A stretch of 64,000 nucleotides of DNA from Ancylomarina salipaludis. Its GTDB lineage: Bacteria > Bacteroidota > Bacteroidia > Bacteroidales > Marinifilaceae. A program made the translations under genes and the position numbers. Each line of letters starts with the position of its first letter. Within the stretch, counting starts at the first letter, position 1. The notes under the pieces are model-generated. The model did not search any database. It worked only from the letters and a program-made list of their open reading frames with translations, and was not told the origin of the DNA. Positions 24,596-32,278 of the stretch are shown one piece after another. The DNA lies in assembly GCF_004122035.1 (NCBI RefSeq), contig NZ_SAXA01000001.1:310001-374000 (forward strand). The letters are read 5' to 3'.

Positions 24596-25171
24596 ATGAA
24601 CATATACAAACTAAAAATCACTTCACCTGAGAAAGACGATTTCCTTATGGAAATTGAAATGAATAACGAAGGAACCTATTTAGAACTTCACAACACCATA
24701 CAACAAGCTCTTGCCTACGACAATACGCAAATGGCTTCATTCTTCCAGATTTCTGACATGGGGGAAAGAGAGAAAGAGATTGCCCTTTTTGAAATGAGTA
24801 GCGAAGAGGACGATAATGTCAATATTCTAGCCATGGATGTTGCTATGATAAGAGAATTCCTATCTAAGGAGAATCCTCAAATGATTTACGTCTTCGATTT
24901 CTTCTCTGATCGTTATTTCAATATTGAATTAATTGATATTGAAAGAAGACGTGTAGCTGTTGACAGCCCAAAAATTTGTGCATATAATGGCGATGCTCCT
25001 GAACAAATTGTTATGAGTTTTGATGAACTTGAAGACCTGGATCTTGATGGTTTAGACCTAAAATCAGCAACGAAAAAGAATACGGATTTCGATTTTATGG
25101 ATGATTTTGATGATGATATTGAAAATGGTCCTCAATTTGAAAACCTTGACGATTACGAGGATATTCTTTAA
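24596..25171 (+). CDS. Acidic protein of the pRiA4b ORF-3 / TnpR-passenger-like family
   Basis: A 191-residue protein with an N-terminal half resembling the pRiA4b ORF-3 (IS1096 passenger TnpR) fold: MNIYKLKI, ..LELHNTIQQALAYDNTQMASFFQIS and a later MIYVFDFFSDRYFNIEL. The C-terminal 45 residues are extremely acidic (DELEDLDLDGLDL, DFMDDFDDDIEN, DDYEDIL) and probably disordered. There is no transposase or inverted repeat nearby, so despite the family name it is a chromosomal housekeeping-type gene here. Function unknown. It precedes miaA by about 70 bases. Confidence 0.65.
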   Translation: MNIYKLKITSPEKDDFLMEIEMNNEGTYLELHNTIQQALAYDNTQMASFFQISDMGEREKEIALFEMSSEEDDNVNILAMDVAMIREFLSKENPQMIYVFDFFSDRYFNIELIDIERRRVAVDSPKICAYNGDAPEQIVMSFDELEDLDLDGLDLKSATKKNTDFDFMDDFDDDIENGPQFENLDDYEDIL

Positions 25172-25197
25172 AATTTCTTTCACCCAATTATACAAAC

Positions 25198-25221
25198 TAA
25201 AGCTCCTCATCAGGAGCTTTA
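25198..25221 (+). terminator. Hairpin between the acidic-protein gene and miaA
   Basis: TAAAGCTCCT and AGGAGCTTTA form a 10-bp perfect stem with loop CATC. Only a short T-poor tail follows, so it may be a weak terminator or mRNA processing structure 23 bases before miaA. Confidence 0.5.
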
Positions 25222-25243
25222 ATTCTATAAGACTTACAAACCG

Positions 25244-26149
25244 ATGGCAAAAACACTCATTGTTCTACTTGGTCCTACAGGTGTAGGAAAAACGGATCTC
25301 AGCATACGCATTGCCCGCCATTTCAATACCGAAATCACCTCATCAGATAGCAGACAAGTGTATCGTGAAATGCGTATAGGCACTGCTGTACCCGAAAAGG
25401 AACAATTAGAGGCTGTCAAACATCACTTCATCCATTCTCACTCTATTCATGATTATTTTAGCTCCTGGGAATGTGAACAAAAAACATTGGCTCTACTTAC
25501 CGAAAAATTTAAGGAAAAAGACCAAATGCTTATGGTTGGCGGATCGATGATGTATATCGATGCCGTCTGCAATGGAATAGACCTGATTCCTACCATATCC
25601 CCGGAATTGAGAGAAGAAGTCTGGACTCGTTATGAGAAAAATGGACTGGAAGCCATGCAGGCAGAACTAAAAAATCTTGATCCTGTTTTTTACGATCAAG
25701 TCGATTTGCAAAATGCCAAACGTGTGATACATGCTGTAGAAGTTTGTCTGATGTCGGGTAAACCCTATTCCTCACTGCGAACCAACAAAACTAGAGAAAG
25801 AAATTTCGACATTATAAAAATTGGTTTAAACAGAGACAGAACTGAACTCTACAATCGCATCAACCAACGTGTGGATATGATGATAGCCGACGGCCAGATT
25901 GAAGAAGCCAGAGCTCTATTTGAATTCAAAGATCTAAACTCACTCAATACAGTTGGCTATAAAGAACTGTTCGAGCATTTTAAAGGTAATATCAGTCTCG
26001 ACAAAGCCATTGAATTAATCAAACGCAATTCGCGACACTACGCCAAGCGCCAATTGTCCTGGTTCCGCAGAGATGAAAAGATTAAATGGTTTCATCCCGA
26101 TCAGGAAGATGAGATTATCGCTTATCTGGACGAACAAATTATAGTTTAA
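25244..26149 (+). CDS. miaA: tRNA dimethylallyltransferase MiaA
   Basis: A 301-residue enzyme of the expected length. The P-loop GPTGVGKT (residues 10-17) is followed by SSDSRQVYREMRIGTA (DSRQ tRNA-binding and catalytic Asp), GGSMMYIDAVCNG, and the C-terminal TVGYKELFEHFKG and RNSRHYAKRQLSWFRRD motifs. It adds a dimethylallyl group to N6 of A37 in tRNAs reading UNN codons. A strong terminator follows. Confidence 0.95.
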   Translation: MAKTLIVLLGPTGVGKTDLSIRIARHFNTEITSSDSRQVYREMRIGTAVPEKEQLEAVKHHFIHSHSIHDYFSSWECEQKTLALLTEKFKEKDQMLMVGGSMMYIDAVCNGIDLIPTISPELREEVWTRYEKNGLEAMQAELKNLDPVFYDQVDLQNAKRVIHAVEVCLMSGKPYSSLRTNKTRERNFDIIKIGLNRDRTELYNRINQRVDMMIADGQIEEARALFEFKDLNSLNTVGYKELFEHFKGNISLDKAIELIKRNSRHYAKRQLSWFRRDEKIKWFHPDQEDEIIAYLDEQIIV

Positions 26150-26153
26150 AATA

Positions 26154-26187
26154 AAGGCTCGAATCTATTTAGAATCGAGCCTTGTTA
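26154..26187. terminator. Terminator between miaA and the XRE gene
   Basis: AAGGCTCGA (26154-26162) pairs with TCGAGCCTT (26175-26183) with a 12-base loop. It can serve both converging genes. Confidence 0.7.
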
Positions 26188-26205
26188 TTTATGAGAGTAT
26201 ATGAA

Positions 26206-26433
26206 TTATTCAGTTTTTTCATCAGAATCCACAGTCTGATATTCGAATAAATCACCTGGCTGACAGTTCAGTTCCTTACAAATAGCTTCAAGTGTGGTAA
26301 AACGAACTGCCTTAGCCTTTCCCGATTTCAGAATAGAAAGATTAGCCATTGTAATACCAATACGTTCCGCCAGTTCTTTCGAGCTCATCTTACGCTTGGC
26401 AAGCATTACATCTAAATTTGTTATTATAGGCAT
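26206..26433 (-). CDS. XRE-family helix-turn-helix regulator (YozG-like)
   Basis: A 75-residue single-domain Cro/C1-type regulator. The HTH lies at about residues 8-62 (MLAKRKMSSKELAERIGITMANLSILKSG..), and the domain ends LEAICKELNCQPGDLFEY, the standard XRE ending. It starts 13 bases after the DUF2975 stop and is in the same direction. XRE-DUF2975 pairs are common in Firmicutes and Bacteroidota, and the small regulator probably controls its own operon. Confidence 0.88.
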   Translation of the reverse strand: MPIITNLDVMLAKRKMSSKELAERIGITMANLSILKSGKAKAVRFTTLEAICKELNCQPGDLFEYQTVDSDEKTE

Positions 26434-26446
26434 AAGTATATTGATA

Positions 26447-27088
26447 TTAAATGGTGTATTCTGCTTCTTCTTTCAAATCGATACCTGAGCGATATATTTC
26501 AGCAAATACCAAAACAATTAACACTGTAACAAAACCGGGGATATTTCCCAAGCTTGGATGAAAACTAACGTTCATTCCCTGCACCACAACATCATTCACA
26601 AATAAAAATGAAAACAATAGTCCATTAATCAAAGCATAAGTCCACAAACCGAACAACAAAAAAGCAATTCTTTTTATAATTCTATAATTATCCCAACTAA
26701 AAAAAGCATCTGTCTGATGATTATTGGAAAGATCAGTAAACAAGCGAGATACATTTTTTAATGAAAAATATACCAATAGATTAACAATTAAAAAATCAAT
26801 AAGACGAAAAATTCTATAAAATAAATTTTCAGATTCAATTCCCTTCATACGAAGAGCAATATCAGACTGACCAGTAAAAAAATCACCGCCTAAAAGTTTG
26901 TAAGAAACCTCTGGCTTCAAATAGGCTTCACCATAGAAATGAATATCACCAGCTGTAATTGGAAATGAGGGAAAAAATAAAGTGACAATATTTACACAAA
27001 CACCTGCAGCTAACTTTAGGGTAATTAATATAAACAGAAAATAAAACAGCTTTCTTAAAAAGTTGATAATTCTAAAATTGTTTTTCAT
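26447..27088 (-). CDS. DUF2975 membrane protein
   Basis: A 213-residue protein with four predicted membrane segments: about 10-38, 92-108, 140-165 and 175-198. The order, the position of FSWDNYRIIKRIAFLLFG before the third segment and the paired XRE gene fit DUF2975. A long extracytoplasmic loop lies between the first two segments. Function unknown; it may sense membrane state and signal to the adjacent XRE regulator. Confidence 0.8.
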   Translation of the reverse strand: MKNNFRIINFLRKLFYFLFILITLKLAAGVCVNIVTLFFPSFPITAGDIHFYGEAYLKPEVSYKLLGGDFFTGQSDIALRMKGIESENLFYRIFRLIDFLIVNLLVYFSLKNVSRLFTDLSNNHQTDAFFSWDNYRIIKRIAFLLFGLWTYALINGLLFSFLFVNDVVVQGMNVSFHPSLGNIPGFVTVLIVLVFAEIYRSGIDLKEEAEYTI

Positions 27089-27280
27089 TTAATTTATTCT
27101 TTAGTGATTAGGTTCAACAAACCTAAACAATAAAAACATGCAAAACAATACTTATTTATCGTTTTTCAATAAATAATTTTCGAATAACAACTCAACATAT
27201 TAATATTAGGACAACAAAAAAAACACAAACAAGCAGCAAATACTACCTATCCATGGCTCTTAAATATGTTTATTAGAAAC

Positions 27281-28054
27281 CTACTTTTGATTGAAGTAGA
27301 ATATTTCTTTCATCGGTAATCTAAATCGTTTTGCTATTTCTTCCGAATAGCTATTCGAATAAGTATCTGCTGTCACTTTAAAACCAACCGAACTTAAACG
27401 CTCAGCATAATCAAGACCATATAAACGCACATGATCCTTCTGTAAAAAATGTTTCTCTCTCTCTGACGGATCTGTAATTGTTGGATCTTCGTATGTTTTT
27501 TCTGCATTTGTATCCTGAGGTACTTGCAGTACTGCAAATCCTCCAAGCTTAAGAATTCGATAAATCTCCGACATGGCTTTCCTGTCATCATCAACATGTT
27601 CCAACACATGGTTGCAAATCACCACATCATAAACCTCATCTGAAAAAGGAATAGTCTGTACATCGAAATGCACATCGGCAATAGGAGATTCCAAATCAGC
27701 AGTTGTATAATCCAAATTTTCCAGAGCTTTGAATCGTTTATAAAAACACTGCTCAGGGGCAATATGCAGAACTTTTAAATCTTTGGTGAAAAAATCGGTT
27801 TTCTCCTTTAGATACAAATACATCAATCGGTGACGCTCCAAAGACAAACAACGGGGACATAAAGCATTATCCCTTCCTGATTTCTTAGTATAACCGTAAG
27901 GCAAAAATTTACGAAACGTTCCCCCACAAATCGGGCATTCTACCTTATTCCCAATTAAAAAAACACCTACAAGTCGGCTGACAACCAAACTCATCCGAAT
28001 TAAAAACGAACGAGGAAAAATCATCAATAAAAATCTTATTATACGTTTTGACAT
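27281..28054 (-). CDS. SAM-dependent methyltransferase with N-terminal zinc ribbon
   Basis: A 257-residue protein. An N-terminal hydrophobic or amphipathic stretch is followed by a four-cysteine zinc ribbon (VECPICGGTF ... ALCPRCLSLERHR, about residues 38-70). A Methyltransferase_11 domain then has the SAM contacts VLHIAPEQCFYKR, TADLESPIADVHFDVQTIPF and DVVICNHVLEHVDDD. It starts where the glycosyltransferase stop ends, with no gap. The context of a polyprenyl-phosphate glycosyltransferase suggests modification of a glycan or lipid-linked sugar, but the substrate is not known. Confidence 0.82.
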   Translation of the reverse strand: MSKRIIRFLLMIFPRSFLIRMSLVVSRLVGVFLIGNKVECPICGGTFRKFLPYGYTKKSGRDNALCPRCLSLERHRLMYLYLKEKTDFFTKDLKVLHIAPEQCFYKRFKALENLDYTTADLESPIADVHFDVQTIPFSDEVYDVVICNHVLEHVDDDRKAMSEIYRILKLGGFAVLQVPQDTNAEKTYEDPTITDPSEREKHFLQKDHVRLYGLDYAERLSSVGFKVTADTYSNSYSEEIAKRFRLPMKEIFYFNQK

Positions 28055-29002
28055 TTAAATTTCTTTATCAATCTGATACAAATTTCTATCCGTTGAACTA
28101 CGACTAACCAACTCGGCAACAAAACCCGTTAAAATCATCTGTGTGCCAATAATCATGGTTGTTAACGCAATATAGAAATAAGGGCTATCTGTAACTAAAG
28201 GCGCCTTAACTCCATGACTCATACTTACCAGTTTTTGAACACCAATCCAGGCTGACGACAAAAAACCAATAGCAAACATGAAACTTCCAAGCAGACCAAA
28301 AAAATGCATAGGTTTTTTACCAAATCGAGTCATAAACGATATTGAAAGCAGATCTAAAAATCCATTCACAAATCGACTTAAACCAAATTTTGTAACCCCA
28401 TATTTCCGCTCCTGATGCTGAACAACTTTTTCACCTATGCGTGTAAATCCAGCTTCTTTGGCTAAGATTGGAATATAGCGATGCATTTCACCATAAACCT
28501 CAATGCTTTTAATCACTTGACAATTGTAGGCTTTTAAACCACAGTTGAAATCGTGTAACCGGATACCCGAAACAGCACGGGCTGTTCGATTAAAAAATTT
28601 ACTCGGGATGGTTTTGGTTATCGGATCATAACGCTTCTGTTTCCAACCCGAAACAATATCGTAATTCTCCTCTTTTACCATTCTATATAATTCGGGAATC
28701 TCATCAGGAGAATCCTGAAGATCGGCATCCATCGTTATCACCACATCTCCTTTAGCGGCTTCGAAACCACAAAACAAAGCGGCTGACTTGCCATAATTAC
28801 GACGGAATTTTATCCCGCGTACCGTTGAATAAATAGCTTGAAGTTGATTAATAACCTCCCAGGATGTATCCTTACTTCCATCGTCAACTAAAATAGCTTC
28901 GTATGAAAACTGATGCTCTTTCATCACACGATCAATCCAGGCCAACAATTCCGGTAAAGACTCATCTTCGTTATATAGAGGTACTACGATTGAAATATCC
29001 AT
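28055..29002 (-). CDS. Family 2 glycosyltransferase, DPM1/ArnC/GtrB-like membrane enzyme
   Basis: A 315-residue GT2 enzyme. ISIVVPLYNEDESLPELL and ILVDDGSKDTSW form the nucleotide site, DADLQDSPDEIPEL carries the DxD region, and HQERKYGVTKFGLSRFVNG is typical of polyisoprenyl-phosphate glycosyltransferases. Two C-terminal membrane helices (about 230-255 and 270-295) anchor it. It should transfer a sugar from a nucleotide donor to undecaprenyl phosphate. It sits in a tight three-gene unit: DUF4199 is 2 bases upstream and the methyltransferase is directly downstream. Confidence 0.9.
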   Translation of the reverse strand: MDISIVVPLYNEDESLPELLAWIDRVMKEHQFSYEAILVDDGSKDTSWEVINQLQAIYSTVRGIKFRRNYGKSAALFCGFEAAKGDVVITMDADLQDSPDEIPELYRMVKEENYDIVSGWKQKRYDPITKTIPSKFFNRTARAVSGIRLHDFNCGLKAYNCQVIKSIEVYGEMHRYIPILAKEAGFTRIGEKVVQHQERKYGVTKFGLSRFVNGFLDLLSISFMTRFGKKPMHFFGLLGSFMFAIGFLSSAWIGVQKLVSMSHGVKAPLVTDSPYFYIALTTMIIGTQMILTGFVAELVSRSSTDRNLYQIDKEI

Positions 29003-29004
29003 GC

Positions 29005-29556
29005 TTAATTTTGCTTTTTATCGTTTATATTATTCCTCAATGTTCCATAATTACGGCTGAAGAAAAAAGCCAAAATCAATGAAAAGAAGAATCCGGCAGC
29101 TAATTTACTAAACCACTGCGCAAAGGCAAAAACACTAGGTGTTATCTTTTCATAAAAACTCATTAGTAGTTCAATATCTTTATCGTCGTATTTCGCTTCA
29201 ACAAAACTTTTCTCCATCAAGTCAATAAATTCCTGCAATATTGATGCATCAAAATATTTAACTAAGATATAGATATAAATAGCATAAAAAGCTCCTGCAA
29301 TACCAATGATAAGAACTCCCGCCCCCAGCGCTCTCCCATAACTGATTATACCATTAAGAACATCGTTACGATAAATTCTTAATCCAAAATAAATACCCGT
29401 CAGAATTAAAAAATAATTTATCGAGGTTATTTGAGGATTAATCGAAATGGGCACTCCTCTAAAATAAAACATCAAAGAAGTCAGAATTAAAATTGCACCA
29501 ACAAGTGCTCCAAATAGAAAACTATGGCGTAATAAAGGGTTTGAATGTGATTGCAT
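29005..29556 (-). CDS. DUF4199 membrane protein
   Basis: A 183-residue protein with four hydrophobic segments (about 10-30, 40-58, 75-100 and 140-165). The spacing, with a long hydrophilic loop between the third and fourth segments, fits DUF4199, a family that in Bacteroidota is almost always next to a GT2 glycosyltransferase, as here. It is the first gene of the unit. A TATCTTTG box on the minus strand at 29649-29642 is a possible promoter element. Function unknown; it may be a partner of the glycosyltransferase. Confidence 0.82.
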   Translation of the reverse strand: MQSHSNPLLRHSFLFGALVGAILILTSLMFYFRGVPISINPQITSINYFLILTGIYFGLRIYRNDVLNGIISYGRALGAGVLIIGIAGAFYAIYIYILVKYFDASILQEFIDLMEKSFVEAKYDDKDIELLMSFYEKITPSVFAFAQWFSKLAAGFFFSLILAFFFSRNYGTLRNNINDKKQN

Positions 29557-29827
29557 ATGATATTTAATAAACTTTTCAATATTTACAGAAAGTAGACCAA
29601 CTCATCCGTGTTTTTAGTTTTGCCCTACTTTATATGGAAAACAAAGATATCCTTTTTGAAAGATATTGCTTAAAAGTTTGAAATAAATAAACATTCTTTC
29701 ACATTAGAGAGGCCAAATAAATAAAGGGCTTCAAAAAAAATGCATTATTTTCAAAAAATTATTTCATTGAAAATAAATCCATTGACTAAAAAGCTCGAAT
29801 AAATAAGAAAAGAAGTTCATCAAAAGG
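29557..29827. other. AT-rich intergenic region before the SRP RNA
   Basis: Divergent promoter region. Apart from the TATCTTTG box for the DUF4199 unit I see no gene or repeat. Confidence 0.5.
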
Positions 29828-29858
29828 TTTGGAGGGTAACAAGTTTTTTCTACTTTTG
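29828..29858 (+). promoter_or_regulatory. ffs: Promoter of the SRP RNA / tRNA-Thr transcript
   Basis: TTTG (29828-29831), exactly 19 bases, then TACTTTTG (29851-29858): a perfect Bacteroidota consensus promoter. Predicted initiation falls at the first paired base of the SRP RNA, near 29864. Confidence 0.8.
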
Positions 29859-29861
29859 TCA

Positions 29862-29962
29862 CCGGATAAGCAACTATGCGATCAGCTCCTACTGAACTCC
29901 CCCAGGGTCGGAAGGCAGCAAGGGTAAGTGGTTGTAGCGATGCGACGTAGCTTGCTTATCCA
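29862..29962 (+). ncRNA. ffs: Small signal recognition particle RNA (4.5S-like)
   Basis: The ends GGATAAGCAA (29864-29873) and TTGCTTATCC (29952-29961) pair perfectly. The apical part CCCAGGGTCGGAAGGCAGCA contains the SRP domain IV core: a GGAA tetraloop (29910-29913) closed by GTC/GGC and the conserved internal-loop bases that bind Ffh. About 100 bases, matching the short bacterial form. It acts with Ffh in co-translational targeting of membrane proteins. Only four bases separate it from the first tRNA-Thr. Confidence 0.92.
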
Positions 29963-29965
29963 CTT

Positions 29966-30039
29966 GCCAGTATAGCTCAGTTGGCCAGAGCAGCTGATTT
30001 GTAATCAGCAGGTCGTGGGTTCGAATCCCTCTACTGGCT
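29966..30039 (+). tRNA. tRNA-Thr (anticodon TGT), copy 1
   Basis: Complete cloverleaf, 74 bases. Acceptor GCCAGTA pairs with TACTGGC, discriminator T. The anticodon loop TTTGTAA gives TGT. CCA is not encoded. It begins four bases after the SRP RNA. Confidence 0.95.
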
Positions 30040-30049
30040 CAATACAAGG

Positions 30050-30080
30050 AGAAAGTCATTATGACTTTCTTTTGTTCTTT
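30050..30080 (+). terminator. Terminator-like hairpin inside the tRNA-Thr cluster
   Basis: AGAAAGTCA (30050-30058) pairs with TGACTTTCT (30062-30070), then a T-rich tail. It may end part of the SRP/tRNA transcripts before the downstream tRNAs. Confidence 0.6.
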
Positions 30081-30089
30081 AAAAACAAT

Positions 30090-30161
30090 GCCGTTGTAGC
30101 TCAGGGGTAGAGCGTTTCCTTGGTAAGGAAGAGGTCATGAGTTCAAATCTCATCAATGGCT
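30090..30161 (+). tRNA. tRNA-Thr (anticodon GGT)
   Basis: 72 bases. Acceptor GCCGTTG pairs with CAATGGC through one G-T pair. The anticodon loop TTGGTAA gives GGT, which reads ACC and ACU. CCA is not encoded. Confidence 0.93.
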
Positions 30162-30179
30162 CACTTAAGAATGGATTTT

Positions 30180-30253
30180 GCCAGTATAGCTCAGTTGGCC
30201 AGAGCAGCTGATTTGTAATCAGCAGGTCGTGGGTTCGAATCCCTCTACTGGCT
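30180..30253 (+). tRNA. tRNA-Thr (anticodon TGT), copy 2
   Basis: Identical in sequence to copy 1 (acceptor GCCAGTA / TACTGGC). It is the first unit of the tandem array. Confidence 0.95.
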
Positions 30254-30302
30254 CCAGTACTAAAACAAGGATTGATTTTTTTTTCAATCAAAAATGAATT
30301 TT

Positions 30303-30376
30303 GCCAGTGTAGCTCAGTTGGCCAGAGCAGCTGATTTGTAATCAGCAGGTCGTGGGTTCGAATCCCTCCACCGGCT
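30303..30376 (+). tRNA. tRNA-Thr (anticodon TGT), copy 3, variant acceptor stem
   Basis: The body and anticodon equal copy 1, but the acceptor is GCCAGTG / CACCGGC. Pair 7-66 changed A-T to G-C, and base 69 changed T to C, leaving an A4-C69 mismatch. Confidence 0.92.
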
Positions 30377-30422
30377 CCAGTATTAAGACAAGGATTGAAT
30401 TTTTCAATCAAAAATGAATTTT

Positions 30423-30496
30423 GCCAGTGTAGCTCAGTTGGCCAGAGCAGCTGATTTGTAATCAGCAGGTCGTGGGTTCGAATCCCTCCACCGGCT
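30423..30496 (+). tRNA. tRNA-Thr (anticodon TGT), copy 4, variant acceptor stem
   Basis: Identical to copy 3, including the A4-C69 mismatch. It is the last tRNA of the cluster. Confidence 0.92.
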
Positions 30497-30502
30497 CAAA
30501 AC

Positions 30503-30536
30503 AAAAAAGAGAAAGTCAATCGACTTTCTTTTTTTG
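30503..30536 (+). terminator. Terminator of the tRNA-Thr cluster
   Basis: GAAAGTC (30511-30517) pairs with GACTTTC (30522-30528) with loop AATC, then a T run. The stem sequence is nearly that of the hairpin at 30050. Confidence 0.75.
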
Positions 30537-30589
30537 TTTTAAAATCAAACCAACCAATCCACCCTTCCCAAAAGAACAATTCAATCATC

Positions 30590-30620
30590 TTTGTTGATCG
30601 AAAAAAATAGTGTATTTTCG
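30590..30620 (+). promoter_or_regulatory. Promoter of fsa
   Basis: TTTG (30590-30593), 19 bases, TATTTTCG (30613-30620): one mismatch from the consensus. The leader is about 27 bases. Confidence 0.6.
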
Positions 30621-30652
30621 ATCATCGTTAACCAATCCTAATACTATAAAGC

Positions 30653-31309
30653 ATGAAGTTTTTTATCGATACAGCAAATCTCGATCAGATTAAAGAAGCA
30701 CAAGATCTAGGTGTTCTAGATGGTGTTACTACTAACCCTTCTCTTATGGCTAAAGAAGGAATCAAAGGTGCCGAAAACATCAAACAACATTACATAGATA
30801 TTTGCAATATCGTTGACGGTGACGTAAGTGCCGAAGTTATTGCAACCGACTATGAAGGCATGATTATGGAAGGTGAGGAATTAGCTGCTTTGCATCCTCA
30901 AATTGTGGTCAAAGTTCCTTGTACCAAAGCAGGTATTAAAGCCGTAAAATACTTGAGTTCAAAAAATATTCGTACGAATTGCACCCTGATTTTCTCTTCA
31001 GGTCAGGCTTTGCTTGCAGCCAAAGCAGGTGCAACTTACGTTTCTCCTTTTGTAGGTCGTTTAGACGATATAGGAACTGACGGGGTTGATTTAATTGCTC
31101 AAATTGCCGATATGTTTAACTATTACAGTTTCGAAACTGAAGTATTAGCAGCATCTATACGTCACACCATGCACATTCTTCAGTGTGTTGAAGCTGGTGC
31201 CGATGTAGCAACTTGCCCCTTAAGTGCAATCACTGGCTTACTAAATCACCCTTTAACTGATAAAGGTCTGGAGCAATTTTTAGCTGACTATAACAAACTA
31301 AACAGCTAA
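30653..31309 (+). CDS. fsa: Fructose-6-phosphate aldolase / small transaldolase
   Basis: A 218-residue TIM-barrel aldolase of the short transaldolase subfamily. [16 protein letters not shown] is the diagnostic start. [14 protein letters not shown] (phosphate and substrate loop), VVKVPC with the Schiff-base Lys87, [17 protein letters not shown] and [13 protein letters not shown] follow in order. The length is typical for FSA/TalC-type enzymes. Whether it works as fructose-6-phosphate aldolase or as transaldolase in the pentose phosphate pathway cannot be told from sequence; no other transaldolase is visible here. It has its own promoter and terminator. Confidence 0.92.
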   Translation: MKFFIDTANLDQIKEAQDLGVLDGVTTNPSLMAKEGIKGAENIKQHYIDICNIVDGDVSAEVIATDYEGMIMEGEELAALHPQIVVKVPCTKAGIKAVKYLSSKNIRTNCTLIFSSGQALLAAKAGATYVSPFVGRLDDIGTDGVDLIAQIADMFNYYSFETEVLAASIRHTMHILQCVEAGADVATCPLSAITGLLNHPLTDKGLEQFLADYNKLNS

Positions 31310-31330
31310 ATTGATATAATCATCTATACA

Positions 31331-31359
31331 AAACAAGGAGCTAAGTGCTCCTTGTTTTA
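31331..31359 (+). terminator. Terminator of fsa
   Basis: AAACAAGGAGC (31331-31341) pairs with GCTCCTTGTTT (31347-31357), 5-base loop. Confidence 0.8.
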
Positions 31360-31593
31360 GTATAGAGATATTTCATTCCACACTTCCTGATCTCAACTAA
31401 AAACAAGAAAAAAACATCAACTCGATTCTAGCAAAATAGCATCTGTAGACCTGATTAAACAAAAAACAGACATTATTATCTTTTTATTCTCATTTAAATA
31501 GATTAAAAAAAAAATGATGATAATTAAATCCATATCTATCTGAATTTGAAGGAAACTTATATCTTTAAGGCAAAAATCCCCTAATAATCCAAA

Positions 31594-32205
31594 ATGTTAC
31601 TCAAACTCTATCCAGACAATCCGAATTACAAAGAATTTCGGAAAATCGCAGAAATTCTACGTGAAGGTGGTGTAATCATCTACCCCACTGACACTGTTTA
31701 TGCAATTGGTTGTGACATTAACAGCAATAAGGCGATACAAAAAATTGCAAAACTTAAAGGTGTATCTGCTGAAAAAGCAAACTTCTCCATTATCTGTAAT
31801 AACCTTAGTAACCTGTCAGAATATGCTAAAGTTGACAATGGGATCTTTAAGATGATGAAGAAAAACCTACCCGGTGCATTTACTTTTATCCTTCCGGCAA
31901 GTAGTAATCTGCCCAAACTATTTAAGAGCAAAAAGAAAAATGTAGGTATTAGAGTTCCTGATCATTTTATCCCACTAGGCATAGTGGAAGAATTAGGTAA
32001 TCCAATTATGACCACATCCATTCACGATCCTGATGAAGTGGTTGAATACACTACCGATCCTGAATTAATCCACGAAAAATACCAAAAAGATGTTGATATG
32101 GTTATCGATGGGTCCTTTGGACGCAATGTCGCCTCAACCATTATTGATTGCACCAATGGTGAATTCAAAGTCATTAGGGAAGGTATCGGAGAATTAATTT
32201 TATAA
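31594..32205 (+). CDS. TsaC/Sua5/YciO-family L-threonylcarbamoyladenylate synthase
   Basis: A 203-residue YrdC-domain protein. The N-terminal basic surface and ATP/threonine site appear as GGVIIYPTDTVYAIGCDI, KLKGVSAEKANFSIIC, LPGAFTFIL and NVGIRVPDH. A late segment is STIIDCTNGEFKVIREG. It makes threonylcarbamoyl-AMP for t6A37 in tRNAs that read ANN codons. The KG(V)SAEKANFS variation of KxR and the overall length are closer to YciO than to TsaC, so a paralogue with another role is possible. It lies about 1 kb from the threonine tRNAs, which are t6A substrates; this may be chance. Confidence 0.82.
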   Translation: MLLKLYPDNPNYKEFRKIAEILREGGVIIYPTDTVYAIGCDINSNKAIQKIAKLKGVSAEKANFSIICNNLSNLSEYAKVDNGIFKMMKKNLPGAFTFILPASSNLPKLFKSKKKNVGIRVPDHFIPLGIVEELGNPIMTTSIHDPDEVVEYTTDPELIHEKYQKDVDMVIDGSFGRNVASTIIDCTNGEFKVIREGIGELIL

Positions 32206-32221
32206 ACCATTGTTTTTAAAA

Positions 32222-32261
32222 ACAAGAAGAGGGAGAAGTATCAACTTTTCCCTCTTCTTGT
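32222..32261. terminator. Bidirectional terminator, TsaC-like gene / DUF4831 gene
   Basis: ACAAGAAGAGGGA (32222-32234) pairs with TCCCTCTTCTTGT (32249-32261) and extends inward four more pairs. Confidence 0.8.
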
Positions 32262-32278
32262 ATAATTCAAAATCCTGA

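Larger units (their letters stand above)
30180..30496. repeat. Tandem amplification of tRNA-Thr(TGT) with spacer
   Basis: Three units begin at 30180, 30303 and 30423 (periods 123 and 120). The two internal spacers are nearly identical and contain GATTGA, a T run and TCAATC, which can form a hairpin. The third unit ends at the cluster terminator. Confidence 0.85.

Noticed and set aside
24596-25171. Possible mobile element, because the family is named after an IS1096 passenger gene
   Set aside because: No transposase, inverted repeats or target duplications nearby; the gene sits in a normal chromosomal row before miaA.
30079-30411. 110-codon open frame on the minus strand (contains GGIRTHDLLITNQLLWPTEL twice)
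   Set aside because: It is the antisense of the tRNA-Thr genes. This peptide phrase is a well-known false protein created by translating tRNA repeats.
31594-32205. Functional link between the TsaC/YciO gene and the threonine tRNA cluster
   Set aside because: About 1 kb apart with fsa and two terminators or promoters between; the shared theme of t6A is probably chance.
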